This document shows positions 52,514 to 63,725 of a DNA stretch of 64,000 nt, piece after piece. The notes under the pieces were generated by a model. It had not been told where the DNA came from, searched no databases, and worked only from the letters and a program-made list of their open reading frames with translations. The DNA lies in the NCBI GenBank assembly GCA_928212115.1, contig CAKMRJ010005523.1:136714785-136778784 (forward strand), written 5' to 3'. A program made the translations under genes and the position numbers. Positions within the stretch are counted from its first letter, which is position 1. Each line of letters starts with the position of its first letter. Origin of the DNA: Lactuca virosa (Eukaryota; Streptophyta; Magnoliopsida; Asterales; Asteraceae).

Positions 52514-54107
52514 TTGGCAAATTGAAATGGAAATATTATAGCAAAAGACTGGTTTAGTCTTTATGTGAGACATCATGAATCGTGTCCCATATGCTTCGGA
52601 TATAGGATCGATTACATGTGCTATATTCATCCTTTCTAAAATTTTCCAAATGCCTGGGGCATTATGAAGGGAAAGGTCTAGAATTGGATATGACTAAAAT
52701 GATTAAGCAATTGTCGAGGACAATCTAAGGTTTACCAAAGATTGGTTGCTCAAGGACAGTTGGAAGTATAATGTTAATTCTGGAAGGACCATATTGACAT
52801 AATCTGTAAGGAGGCAACTCTTGTTCAGAAGTGATAGTCAAAATGGAATATGGAAATGTTTCAAAGTTAGAAATTATTCAATCTATGTAAGATTAGGAAA
52901 CTTAATGAAAGAAGGATGTCTCCAAGGAGCTGATCTCCTTTGGAATGCTCTGTAATGATTGTTGTCAAGTCTTTCTGACTTTGTGCATAATCATTAAGAG
53001 GGTCAATGCATATAAGTTTAGAATCTAACAGATTTCAGTAAATGGCATGAATTTGGAATTCTTGCATTTGCAGTAAGGATTTGGGACTGTGAAAAGAGGA
53101 TCATTGGAGTGATGTTCAATTGATCTATTTTACAAAGTAAAGATCATAGACAAACATAGTATGCATACTTGGTGTATGGCATGACTAGTGTTTAGAAAAC
53201 ATAGTGTACATGCTTGGAGCATGGGACAACTATTGTATAAAGTTGCAAACAATGAATAATGAGTAATCAGTATGGTGATAAATAAAAGTGTTTATTTATA
53301 TTCATAGGGTTTGATACCATATTTGATTCATTTATTCTTGTGTTTCACTTTGCATGTTTTGACTTCCAGAATAACTAAGTCGCTCTTCCTGAATGATTAA
53401 GTTATTTAAACCATCCACAGTCGGTCATATGTTGGAAGTAGATATGAATCAAGACTGTCATGGGTTGGTTTGTAGAGGTCCAAGTTGGTGGACAAAGTGG
53501 TGCTACAACACTCATGAGTGCTCATAAGTTCTGAGTATTGGATTCAACCCGCGCTCATTTGAATCACTTCATGGATTTTATCACGAGTGATCATGAGACG
53601 ATAATATCTTATATTCTTCAAACCTAGAGATATGAGTTGTTACTATGAGTTGGTTATACATTGATTGCACGAAAACGCATTGGTAACTCGATGTTATAAA
53701 ATGTGCCTTTGTGTATGATTCAACAAGTAGTAGAACAAGCCATATGAGTCGAAGTTTATCCATTCCTTTTACCTTCGGGATAAAAGCGATATCTGTGGGC
53801 CCCTCGATGATTTAAGATGATACATGTGAGTGCTTGGCCAAGTCAGGACTGATTTGATTGTTCAATCAGTCAGTCATCATGAATCGGAAATCGGGAAACA
53901 ACAAATGGACAGAGAGAATGATTGATAATCCATGTCTCAGTCCATATGATATCTAGAATGGAGGAATATATGATCCCTTATCTAATGGACAAGTCATTGA
54001 CAAAGGTCAGAGTTCATCGACAAGGTCAGAGTTCGACAAAAGCTTTTGAGAGCTACGATTGCTGATCGGTTCCTGAAGTCATACGCAATAATAGTTTTAG
54101 ACTTATC
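52514..54107 (+). other. Non-coding 3' interior of nested element
   Basis: No frame or domain recognised. Contains further inverted pairs such as GATTCAA/TTGAATC near 53543-53567 and ATCAC/GTGAT near 53579-53590, then untranslated sequence up to the polypurine tract. Confidence 0.5.
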
Positions 54108-54119
54108 CAAGTGGGAGAC
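54108..54119 (+). other. Nested element polypurine tract
   Basis: CAAGTGGGAGAC directly before the right LTR. Confidence 0.8.
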
Positions 54120-54872
54120 TGTTGGATTAATGTCTAAGTCCATAACTATAATTGGTAAGACTTGACCCGACCCGACATGGTCCATTTGGGTTGCATGACA
54201 TCATGCATTTGGATAGACTATAATGAGAGAAATAACACTTAAGGTTGGTTAATATATTATAAGTTCTAATATATTAATAAGGTTATTTAATTAGTATTGA
54301 TCAAGAATTAATTTGGAATTAATTAAGTGATCAAAAGGAGACTAATTAAATATATGGGTTGATTGTGTAAATCATTCATTCTTATATATGTGGGCTTGTG
54401 ATCCAAGATTCCTTATGTTGGACTAAGTCCATGGGGTGACCCATGGATACTCCATGGAGGTTAAAATCCATGGAGCATAAGGAATGGGTAAAGTTATGAG
54501 TTACATGGTGTAACCCTAATAGCCACCATATAAAAGAATCCCATGGCTCAAGAAATCGTGCACTAATGTATGAATATGAGGGCTAGACGATTTCAAGGAG
54601 TGTTCAAGTTTCTCTCAAGTTATTCCAAGTGTATTTGGTGTTGTGTGAACCATTTGAGGTGTCACACTTGGGGCACTAGGCACTCAAGCTTCATGAAGAC
54701 ATTCTACATCAAAGAGGTATGTATTTTATCTTGTTATATTTATTATTTTGTATGCTAGATTAGGATAATACCTTGGATGTTCATAATTGTATGTATAATA
54801 GAGAAAACATAGGTCCAAGGTATTTAGGGTTACATGTACACTTAGGAGTGTTAGAATGCTCATAACCCAACA
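54120..54872 (+). repeat. Nested element 3' LTR
   Basis: 753 bp, TGTTGGATT to CATAACCCAACA, with ATATAAAA at 54528-54535. Confidence 0.95.
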
Positions 54873-54877
54873 AATGT
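54873..54877. repeat. Target site duplication, right copy
   Basis: AATGT, identical to 47548-47552. Confidence 0.95.
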
Positions 54878-54984
54878 ATCATTACTGTACTTTAAGATTG
54901 GGAGACCATAGCCTAGTTCTTCAGTGACCAAGTTGTTGATGTATCTGAAGTTAAGATGAGCTAGTTTGCGGTGCCACAACCAAC

Positions 54985-55413
54985 TTACTTCGGATACTGC
55001 TTTTGATAGAAAACACAACTGCGATTCCATTTGCCACAACCAATGATCAAGGATGCATCCAAAGGATACATTGTCCCTTCGGCTTTGGACTTGATCAAGC
55101 AGGTGTTTCTATCATTTATCATTATGTAGCAATATTCACTATCAAATTCAACCCAATGACCATCTTTGCATAGTTGGCCCACGCTGATCAAGTTATGCTT
55201 GAGGCCTTCTACGTAAGGGACTTTTTGAATTGAGAAACTTCTCGTGGTCAACACACCGTAACCAGTGATGATTCCATTTGCACTGTTTCCGAACGTGACG
55301 TGTCCACCGTTACAGATTGGCCTGAAGTCGTGAAGGTATTCTAACCTTCCAGTCATGTGCAAGGAGCAGGCACTATCAATTAACCACCCCTCTTCTTGTT
55401 CCTCCTTGCACAT
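54985..55413 (-). pseudogene. SIRE-like protease and pre-integrase start
   Basis: Open frame of 142 codons: GWLIDSACSLHMTGRLEYLH is the copia protease active site, with Asp present but D-S-A in place of the usual D-S-G or D-T-G. Then HVTFGNSANGIITGYGVLTT, SVGQLCKDGHWVEFDSEYCY and the opening of the pre-integrase region. It would continue into integrase at 47547 but for the nested insertion. Confidence 0.85.
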
Positions 55414-56766
55414 TGCCTGAAAATTAGAGGGTTAGTTTGGGCACCCAAACAAGTTTGGAGCCCGGGGACACATGAGAAATTTTCTTAATGGATGAATGCA
55501 CGTGTGACTTAGAAACAAATTGCTTTTTAGTTTTAGAACCTAGTCCAGGGTGTTTCACAACTTTTGGGGTGTTACGAGGTTGGGTTGGACAAGACGTTTT
55601 TAGCAGATAAAATATAAAGAAGAGATTTTTCTTGTTTATCCAGACACCGTACTTGGTCAACGGTCTGGAGGGCGTGGTTTGAGTCTTATGACCGGTCCGT
55701 GGATGGGATTTGGCTGTAGTGCCCTTGGGTTTTGAAAAATCTTTGACATGTGAATTACTCCTAGGTTTTGACCTGACTACAGATTGATGTGATTTTGAAG
55801 GTTCAGGAGTTGGTAAAATACCTTTCCACTTTGGATTGTTTAAGGAATATTTTTGAAAAGAGGTGACTTTCTTTTGGAGTTTTGTAGGAGTGTTTGAAAA
55901 GGTTTTTGTCACTGTACATTCCTTTTTGTTTGATCCTTTGACTACCGTATTTTTTGAAAGATTTTTGGCAGCAGTGGGTTTTTAGAAATTCTTTTGATTT
56001 GAAAACTTGGCTTGTTCAAAAGTTTTGTTTTTGAGATCGGTATCCCGCTTTTTACCTCAGGACCCGAGTTCTTCCTTAAAAACCAATTTTGTCTAAGTCT
56101 TTGGAGAACCACAATAAAAAATGTTTAACTACGGTTTCTTGAAAACCTTTGAATGAGTTGAAAAACGAGGACTTGAGTCATCCGAACTAGAAAGTTCAGG
56201 ACTCTCTGAACATTGGCCAAATTCAAAATTTTTAATTGGTAATTCATGACGAATGGGCTGAATAGTCACTGTGCTTTTGACTGCGGTCTGCGGTGCGGAC
56301 GACTGGACTACCGCAGAGTATGTCAAGGATGGTTTACTGTTGGGACACTTCATGGAAGGCAAGGATGGACATTTTACAACTAACTCTGGTTCTTCCACAA
56401 TAATTTCTTCATCTACATCTGAAGATGACTGAGAATCGGGACAAATTGTGCCAATGATGGGTAATTGATCACTTGGATTACCTGAGGATTCAGGAAGAAG
56501 TTCCTCAATGACACAGTTGTTACTCAGTTCATGAAGCATACCGAAATGACATCTTCTGTCTTCGGGGAATGTTTTGTCATTGACTGGGTAATGAATTTCA
56601 CGATCTGGTGGGACATATGGACGATCAGCATTAAATCGGGGAGTAGAGTTCTCATCAGTTGAGTACCCATTGGACCATCCCCAGTTATAGGTGTTGTCTA
56701 TGGTCCCATTGTTCACTAAGTTTTCAATTGCTTCAGTTTCATTAAAAAGTTTTTCTATTAATTGAT
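55414..56766 (-). pseudogene. SIRE-like gag C-terminal/gag-pro linker
   Basis: Broken Ser/Pro/Lys-rich frames (56716-56129 and 55912-55424) without a recognisable enzymatic domain. Motifs include RFNADRPYVPPDREIHYPVN and WVNKKNLFF-like sequence near 55640. The position matches the long low-complexity linker SIRE-type elements carry between zinc knuckle and protease. Several stops. Confidence 0.6.
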
Positions 56767-57664
56767 TTAAACATACAATATCTTTATGGGCAAGATCCCA
56801 TTGATTAAAGCAGTATCTAACTGAGTTTCATTCAACATCCTAGACTCCTTTTCTAACAACAAATCTTTTTCTAGCATGACAACCACCTTAAGTCTCTTAT
56901 CCTCAAGTATTCCTCTCACGTGATATAGCTCTTGGGACGCTATATTCTTTTCATCTAGTTCTTTGTTGTAGTCTGAAAGGACAACATCACACGTTTCATT
57001 AAGTCTATCTAAGTATGGTTCACAATCATGCATGCTGAAATTATTAGAATGGATCATGATTTTTACCTACTCGACAATGCTGAGAGTGCCATCTTTGGCC
57101 ATGTAGCGGTAGTTCTTTTGCAAATTCGTTGAAGCACCTTCTTCAGTAGTTGCAACCATACAGATCTTCCCTTTTCTCTTGTTGTTGTTAAAATCTTCAT
57201 CCTCATCTCCGGATGACCACACTTGATGATCCCTCTTCACTTGAGAAACATACACTCTTGATTTTTCTTTTTTCCTCCATCTATTGGGCCATTCTAAGGT
57301 AGAATGCCTTGTCTTTAACAATATTTGCTTTGCAGTCTTTGGCGAAATGATTCTCTTTATGGCACTTGTGACAGATAATGACTTCATTTTTATCTTCAGT
57401 TGAGGTACCGGAGTTTGATGATTTTTTGGACTGCAGTGCCTCTTTGGAATGATGTGCATTATGTGGTTGCGGTGGATGGTGAGGGTTTTAGGGTTATCTT
57501 GAGTGGTTATTCTGTGGGTTGAAGCTTCGGTTAAAAGGTGGTTTGATAGACTGCTGATTTTTGCGAAATGATGGTGGTGGTAGCCTATTGAATTGTTGGC
57601 TAACCAAGGCAATGCCATTTTGAAATTTTTCTTCGTCATCTATTTCAGCATCAGCTTCATATGA
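56767..57664 (-). pseudogene. SIRE-like gag nucleocapsid region
   Basis: Begins after a TAG at 57662-57664, where PPQSYEAD would be natural. Contains an Arg/Gln/Pro-rich stretch and a CX2CX4HX4C zinc knuckle (CHKCHKENHFAKDC, near 57400-57320), then acidic and coiled-coil-like sequence (57057-56767, EDKRLKVVVMLEKDLLLEKE). Frames change repeatedly. Confidence 0.75.
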
Positions 57665-58468
57665 CTACGGTGGGTTGTCATATGAAAGTGGGTAGGATGG
57701 TTCCGTGGGATATGAATATTGTGGGGTTTTGACTTGTGGGGTTTGAGCTAGCAGGGCAAGTGGTCCACCCAGGTCGGCACAATCTTTCAACACTGTTGAT
57801 TCTTGCGCCTGAAGTTCTCCATATAACTTGAATAAGGACAACATATGAATCTTTCTATCCCCTTGCACTATCATCTTTGCGGTAGACCAATGTCTTCCCA
57901 AACTATTGAGAAAGTGCAGGTTTGTTTCATGGTTACTTCTAACTGTACCAGCATTTGATAACTTCGTGATGATGAGATTGAATCGTTTGAATGAGTTGTC
58001 AAGACTTTCACCGAGAAGAGCTTTAAAGTTGTTAAACTCTTTGAGAGCTGTGGTGAGTTTCTTATCTTGAGCTTGTTCTGACCTTTGATAGAGATTCTTG
58101 AGCACATCCCAGATCTCCTTAGTAGATTTGCAATTGATGATGATGTCAAAATTATCTGGAGCAACACCGCAAGAGATTCCATAGAAGGCTATGGCATCAT
58201 TCTCCATTTTGTCGTGATCATCTTTGGTTGGTCGATTCATTGCGGCCAGACCTCTACCTAGTCGTGCTTGAGCACCATCTGCTTGAACAGGAGTAAGAAC
58301 AGGGACATGGGGTCCTTCTTCCACATATCTCCACACGTCTCTTCCGAGCCTATTAAGATACCTTTCCATTCTTTGAGTCCAATGGTGGTATTCTTTCACA
58401 ACAAATATTGGAGCTCTGTTCGAACCTACAACACTGTTGGAAACATTCAATGATAAAGCTTGTGCCAT
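57665..58468 (-). pseudogene. SIRE-like gag capsid region
   Basis: The ATG at 58468 gives MAQALSLNVSNSV, about 100 nt after the primer site. Open for 267 codons with UBN2-type gag features: YHHWTQRMERYLNRLGRDVW, IIINCKSTKEIWDVLKNLYQ, RFNLIITKLSNAGTVRSNHE, LNSLGRHWSTAKMIVQGDRK. The capsid part is uninterrupted. It is a pseudogene because the polyprotein stops at 57662. Confidence 0.85.
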
Positions 58469-58570
58469 ATTTCCTTTTTATTTTTTTGGTTTTTTTTATT
58501 TTCAAGAATGAGCTTTAGTGGTATAGAAGGCTTTTCAAAATCAGAGTTTTCTTTAAAAAGCAACCACTTT

Positions 58571-58583
58571 GGCTCTGATACCA
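58571..58583 (-). other. Primer binding site of SIRE-like element
   Basis: Minus strand TGGTATCAGAGCC, two bases after the 5' LTR; complementary to initiator tRNA-Met. Confidence 0.95.
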
Positions 58584-58585
58584 GT

Positions 58586-59233
58586 TGTTGATAGAAACAC
58601 TTTTGAGAAACACTTGAACAAATGTTAGTACAAGATAATAGTTGCGGATATAATTTAATCTCAAGGATCAAGTTAGCTCAACAATAATAAGTTAGAAGTG
58701 TTAGATAGTTAGTTGCGGAAATGTAAAGGAAATATAAATGACAACAAGTTATATCAAGTAAACATCAAACTTATTTGTAACAAGGTTTGCAGTCAAACAC
58801 AAGTTAGTAAATGTAAACAATTTAAGATGAAGAGGATATCGAATATTAGATAAGATGGAGATTTGAGAGAATGATCTTTGTATTTCTGTTTTAGCTCAAA
58901 AGATCGTGGAAGCGGATACAATTACATGAAGAGGGAGTCTTTATTTATAGAGTCTCAAAAAGTTACATCTGAAATAAACAATTAATATCCTACTGACTTA
59001 AGTGACCATGCAAGGTTCACTGGATAAAGATAAGCTAACACGCTAAGTCAGTTAACGTAACTAAAAGGTCTTCATCCTTCTTCACAGCGGTAGAGACTTT
59101 GGTTGACTGCAGTTAACAAAACATCTTCTTTAACTGCGATAGACAAACTTCAGTTGCGGTAGCATCTCCAATTGCGGTAGACAAACAAGACTGCAGATCA
59201 TTAAGTTAAAGAGGGTCACTTTTTGTATCAACA
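58586..59233 (-). repeat. SIRE-like element 5' LTR
   Basis: TGTTGATAG to TTGTATCAACA, with minus-strand TATAAATA at 58942-58949. Confidence 0.9.
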
Positions 59234-59343
59234 GAATTAATAAGTCATGCACAACTTTTTGGACTAGTTGAAACCTTTTGTCTTTTAGCAAAAAACAAAG
59301 TTTATATTTTATAAACTTAGATTTTATAAAATACAAACTATCC

Positions 59344-59435
<92 letters not shown>

Positions 59436-60000
59436 CAAAACTCTTTTAGTTAAGAGAGTTATGGTCTTTTGATTTGTTTATTAAAAACAAATGGGTAAGG
59501 TGCAAGCATGGGGATACAAGTAGCCTTAGGTGCATGGAGTGCTTAATGGGTTAAGGAATTATGGGTAATATTCTTGCTTTATGAAGGCTTTAGAGGCTTT
59601 CATTTGCCACACACTCTCTTGCATGATTTTTGGCCGAAAATCCTCTCAACCCTCTCACTATCTTACCTTCTTGCAAGTATTGAAGAGTTAGAAGTTACTT
59701 ACATTCTCTCTTTAAGTCATACCTTTGTTTTAACTTGAATCTTAAGAGTTGTAACTAGCATTACATCAAGTTGATCAATTGTTGGTGTCCTAAAGTTCAT
59801 CCATCTTCTTCAACATTCAAGCCTCCCCTAGAGGACCCAAAGTTCATCAAAGGTTGTTGCTTCTTCTTCTTTCTAAGGTCGTGATTTAAATCTTTCTACT
59901 ACTTCAAGATGATCCTTGGTGGGTGATAAAATGCTTATGTTATTTATAAAACTCAAGTCTTCCGTTTTCCATTATTTGTAGTTTTTGAAACTAGTTTTTT
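59234..60000 (+). repeat. Copia 3' LTR, second part (right edge uncertain)
   Basis: Continues the LTR cut at 38946. After an AT microsatellite it reads like the R/U5 part of a copia LTR (CTCTTGCATGATTTTTGGCC and CTCTCAACCC near 59620-59650). I cannot fix the right edge without the missing 5' LTR. Confidence 0.5.
59347..59432. repeat. (TA)n microsatellite
   Basis: About 85 bp of almost pure TA within the interrupted copia LTR. The Tyr/Ile open frame across it is not a gene. Confidence 0.98.
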
Positions 60001-60039
60001 AAATAAAACCCAACATCTTGGGAATATAGATTCAACATT

Positions 60040-61110
60040 TTAGTCGGTAATGGGTCCTCAATTTTTGTAACAAAGATAGAGACTCCTCTTTCCCTTTACA
60101 AAATTCATATCGTCCCTTTCACCATCACAATATTCTAATCACACCCAACATAATAAAAAATCTTATTTCGGTTCATAAATTTACTTGTCAAAACAAATGC
60201 TCTATTAAATTTAAGAAAATTGGTTTTACTGTCGATGATTACAGGACTAAGCAACCTTTAATCTGATATGGAAGTGACAGACCTCTCTACTGGGTTCTAC
60301 CTTCTACACCTCAAATTCATGTTTCTGCAAGCCACTCTCTTGGCCACCCTGGAAATAAAGCTTTGCAATCTTTAATTTCCGATAATATTATTTTTTGTAA
60401 TAAGACAAACTTTGATGGTATTTTCCATTCATGCCAACCTGGCAAACATGTTAAACTTCTTTTTGATGTGTCAAAAAATATTGTTTCTAATATGTTTGAT
60501 ATTGTTCACTCCGATGAATGGAGCTAACCCATTTCTAGCATTAGTGGTTTGCGATGATATAATATATTTCTTGAACACTACTCTCATCACCTTTTGGTAT
60601 TCCCTTTCAAACAAAAATCCGATGTGTTTACAAAATTTCTATTATTTTCAAAATACATCAAAAACCAAATTGGTAAAACCACAAAAGCGTTCCAATGTGA
60701 CAATGGACGTAAATATAATAACAAACAATTTCTTGACCATTTTTCTACTCATGGCATTCAATTCCGATTCTCATGCCCACACATATCCCAACAAAATGGA
60801 AAATTTGAACGAATGTTACGAACAATCAATAACTCAATTCATTCTATACCCTTTTCATCTTATATGCCTTGAACTATCTTCCCGTAAGATCATCATCTCT
60901 CGTTAATTTACTTTCGATGAAACCATCTCTCATTACCCATTGAACCATCATCCTATAATTTTATCGATGTAATCTCCACACCATCACCTCCAATCAATAC
61001 ACACTCTCTTGTTTACAACCACCCACAGATTAACCAAATAAAAAACCCTTAACTTAAAAACAATAAGTGACATTCATTTGTTTGAAACCATAATGTTATC
61101 ATAGTCGACT
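60040..61110 (+). pseudogene. Small copia (Ale/RE1-like) integrase relic
   Basis: Readable copia segments in shifting frames: LGHPGNKALQSLISDNIIFC (pre-integrase), KHVKLLFDVSKNIVSNMFDI with VHSDEW (first catalytic Asp), a TAA, then FPFKQKSDVFTKFLLFSKYI, KAFQCDNGRKYNNKQFLDHF (second Asp) and FSCPHISQQNGKFERMLRTI (catalytic Glu in FERM). Motif style resembles the RE1/Ale lineage. Stops follow near 60870, and no LTR, RT or gag is attached, so it is an old fragment. Confidence 0.8.
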
Positions 61111-61726
61111 TACTAAAAAACCACATAAATCAATATCTTTGACGCATGTGTATAGTCTCGTCCAGCTCTTCTCACAAACAACCTGCAAAATATTTTATCC
61201 GTAATTGTAAGAATAAAATGCAGTGAGTTCCCCAGTATACCACATATTCCATCATACATACAATGCATCCACATAAAGTCCTCGGCTCTAGCGCCAACCT
61301 AACAACATACATACCTACATTCATATCAGTACAAAACGTGCCAATGCTATGGTCCTCCCATAGTCTTAAGTACGGTTTCCATGATCCTCCCATGGTCTTT
61401 CTGCCATGGTCGTCCTATGGTCTTTCATATAGGTGTCGTGGTCCTCCCATGGTCTTTCATACATAAGTCATGACCCTCCCATGGTCTTTCCTATAATTGT
61501 GAGGGGCCAAATTTTGGGCTTTCATAAATTAGAGTAAGAGATCAGATAGACAGTCGAACAGGGGATCCAACTGAGAGTGAACAATCAGACAACAACATCA
61601 CAATAAGGCATTAGACCAAGAGTTTTAAAGCTATCAAACTTAAACTACATAGAACCGATGTTATCATTACCACATAATCATGTAACATAAATGCATAGCA
61701 TATACTAGCATATTACATATCCTTGG
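61111..61726. other. Gypsy-LTR-like non-coding sequence
   Basis: No coding. Contains a minisatellite and the sequence style of the first 600 bp of the window (unstructured A/C-rich plus strand with minisatellite). It ends at the copia LTR start at 61727. I suspect a second fragment of a minus-strand gypsy 3' region but see no edges. Confidence 0.4.
61340..61500. repeat. Minisatellite CCTCCCATGGTCTTTC
   Basis: About five degenerate units of 30-37 bp built on TCCTCCCATGGTCTTTC. The CCATGG centre makes each unit partly self-complementary. Confidence 0.8.
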
Positions 61727-62027
61727 TGTTGGGTATTTGATGTTGCGTCATTGGGCCTTCTTAGTTAGTCTTTTGTATTATCGAGTTGGGCCTGTCCACT
61801 CGTTATTAATTCTAGGGTTAGAGTTTTTAAGGTGCATGCATGCATCGTTTTTTAAAAAGCTCTTATCATTTACACTGTAACCCTAATCACGCCTCTACAG
61901 TAGCAATTCCTCATAGAATTCTTCTGAGGTGTGACATTTAATCATTCGACATTCTTGAATCTTCATTGTGTTCTTCATTTTACCTGTTCTTGTATCTAAT
62001 CGATCATTAAGGATTTTAATCCTAACA
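61727..62027 (+). repeat. Copia 5' LTR (301 bp)
   Basis: TGTTGGGTATTTG to TTTTAATCCTAACA. The inverted ends (TGTTGGG/CCTAACA) and the adjoining primer site define it. Confidence 0.85.
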
Positions 62028-62029
62028 AT

Positions 62030-62041
62030 TGGTATCAGAGC
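62030..62041 (+). other. Primer binding site, initiator tRNA-Met
   Basis: TGGTATCAGAGC, two bases after the LTR. Confidence 0.9.
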
Positions 62042-62224
62042 AGGAGACTGTGTAATCTATACACATCTCTTCTGTTTACAGAGTTTTAGGGTTTTCGTTA
62101 ATATAGGAACTAGTTCAGTTGTCTCCATTGTCACATTGACGGCTTGAGGTGATCTTGATATTACCCTACAAACAATCTAAGTTTACACGTCTGATTCGTT
62201 ACAGGTATTAAATAAAACTTCATC

Positions 62225-63725
62225 ATGCAACAAGACGATTCCAACATCAACTCCATTAATATCTCAAGCAGTATTGGATCAAAAACAAGGATCCCAATTC
62301 TCTTCCCTCATGAATATGATGTTTGGGCGCTCCACTTTGAAGATTATGTTCTCGGTTCAGACGACAATGGCTATTTGATATGGGAAGCCATTACTATAGG
62401 TCCATTTGTTCACACAGAAACCAAAAGGACCATCAAAACTCAGAAGTAATACAACCAGCTGCTTCTTGACGTGAAGGATGTTCCTCAAGACGAGAGAGAT
62501 AAACCGATCAGCAACGTCAAAGAAATGAGGATCATTAGATTCCCTTTGCAGACTGATACTTTTCGTCTAGTTAGTTCGTGTGTCACTGCAAAAGCCATCT
62601 GGGATAGGCTCAAAGAACTTACTCCACTGATGAAGATCTTGAGCATTCTACACAAACTCTTTTGCTTTCGGAGTTTGGTGCTTTCACACAGAAGCCTGAA
62701 GAAAATCTGAGCCAAACATTCAATCGCTACAATCATCTTCTTATCAAAATGATGAAGCATGGTATTGGACGTGAGTTGATCGAAAAAAAGGTCACTTTCA
62801 TGAATGGGCGTAGATATGAGTGCATGGCAGTGGTTTCTACTGTTAAAGCACACGAACAGTTCAAAAGTTACAATTTAGCCAAGCTTGTTGGGATTCTTAA
62901 GGCACATGAAAGTGAGGTGTCGAAAGAAGCGAAAGTTGTTTCTGGTATGGGATCTCTAGCTCTTGTCGCGAAGGGCAAGACTTTTACAGAGGAAGAACCT
63001 GAGTTTGATCACTCTGAATGTGATCTCACAAGCGAAGAGTATGCTCTAATGGTCTCAAATCCCAAGCGGTTCGCAAGAAAGAAGTTTCCATCTAACAAGA
63101 ACCGAAACTGGAAGGGTAGCTACAGCTCAGAAAAGATGAAAGAGGAGAATAAAATCACTTCTCAAAAGGATGAAGATAAAAATGAGAAGAAGCTTGTGGG
63201 GGAATCTGGCTATGACTGCAACTATTGTCATGGCAAAAACCACTTAGCAAAGGAGTGCATGCTGAGAATGTTGAATGAGAAAAAGGAAGGAGAAGATGAT
63301 GAGGCTTACCACTTGCGAAGTTGGAGGAAATCAAGAAGAAAAAGGTTGTTAATAACTCTATGCCTGCTTTAATTGTACAGGAAAATATGGCTAAAGACGA
63401 ATTTGGAGGAGTTGAGGTCTGGTCGACAGACTCAGAAGACGACGAGGTTCGCAGGCCCACACATGGCAAGGCATTCGTTGCGAAAGAGGAAAGTTCAAGG
63501 TTCGCAGGAAGGTGTTTGATGGTGACAAGTGATAGGTCACATACGCAGGAGAATGCTACTGGGAGTGAAAGAAGGGATGATAGTTGTTTCGCTGCGAAAC
63601 CGGTGGGTGAACAAATCAATAACTGCGAACAGCTGATCAACAAGGTAAATCTTATTTTTGAATCTCTAAATCTTCATGTGTCTAGATATGAGAATGAATT
63701 AAATGACCTAAAATTCACCTTTTAA
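62225..63725 (+). pseudogene. Copia gag with zinc knuckle and coiled-coil tail
   Basis: The ATG at 62225 opens MQQDDSNINS and IPILFPHEYDVWALHFEDYV, a normal gag N-terminus. A TAA at 62447-62449, a frameshift near 62630 and another near 63320 break it. Readable blocks: RLVSSCVTAKAIWDRLKELT, LLSEFGAFTQKPEENLSQTF, SYNLAKLVGILKAHESEVSK, zinc knuckle CNYCHGKNHLAKEC (CX2CX4HX4C), then KLEEIKKKKVV and an acidic, Ser-rich region with EVWSTDSEDDEVRRPTHGKA. After 63725 the sequence still reads as a coiled coil (WIEKIESDMSKSRDQLVYLQ), so gag is unusually long. Gag would package the RNA. Confidence 0.8.

Larger units (their letters stand above)
47553..54872 (+). mobile_element. Nested non-autonomous copia-derived LTR element
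   Basis: Two 753-bp LTRs (TGTTGG...CAACA or CATCA) flank a 5.8-kb interior. The initiator-Met primer site TGGTATCAGAGCC starts one base after the left LTR, and a GTGGGAGAC polypurine tract precedes the right LTR. The 5-bp target duplication AATGT is perfect. I count about 9 differences between the LTRs (about 1.2%), so it is younger than its host element. The interior has no long frame, only relics of copia gag and integrase, but holds several families of stem-loops with conserved cores. Replication proteins must come from elsewhere. Confidence 0.95.
38947..59233 (-). mobile_element. SIRE-like Ty1/copia element (split by a nested insertion)
   Basis: Minus-strand element with LTRs of about 645 bp, an initiator-tRNA-Met primer site, gag, protease, integrase, RT and RNase H, followed by about 5 kb of extra ORFs before the 3' LTR. 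That layout is typical of the SIRE/Maximus lineage. Without the insert (47553-54872) it is about 13 kb. Flanks are TAATT and GAATT, an almost perfect 5-bp target duplication. The two LTRs differ at more than 20 sites in the first 400 bp, so it is an old insertion. Confidence 0.9.

Noticed and set aside
59278..59472. Tyr/Ile-repeat open frame
   Set aside because: Produced by the TA microsatellite.
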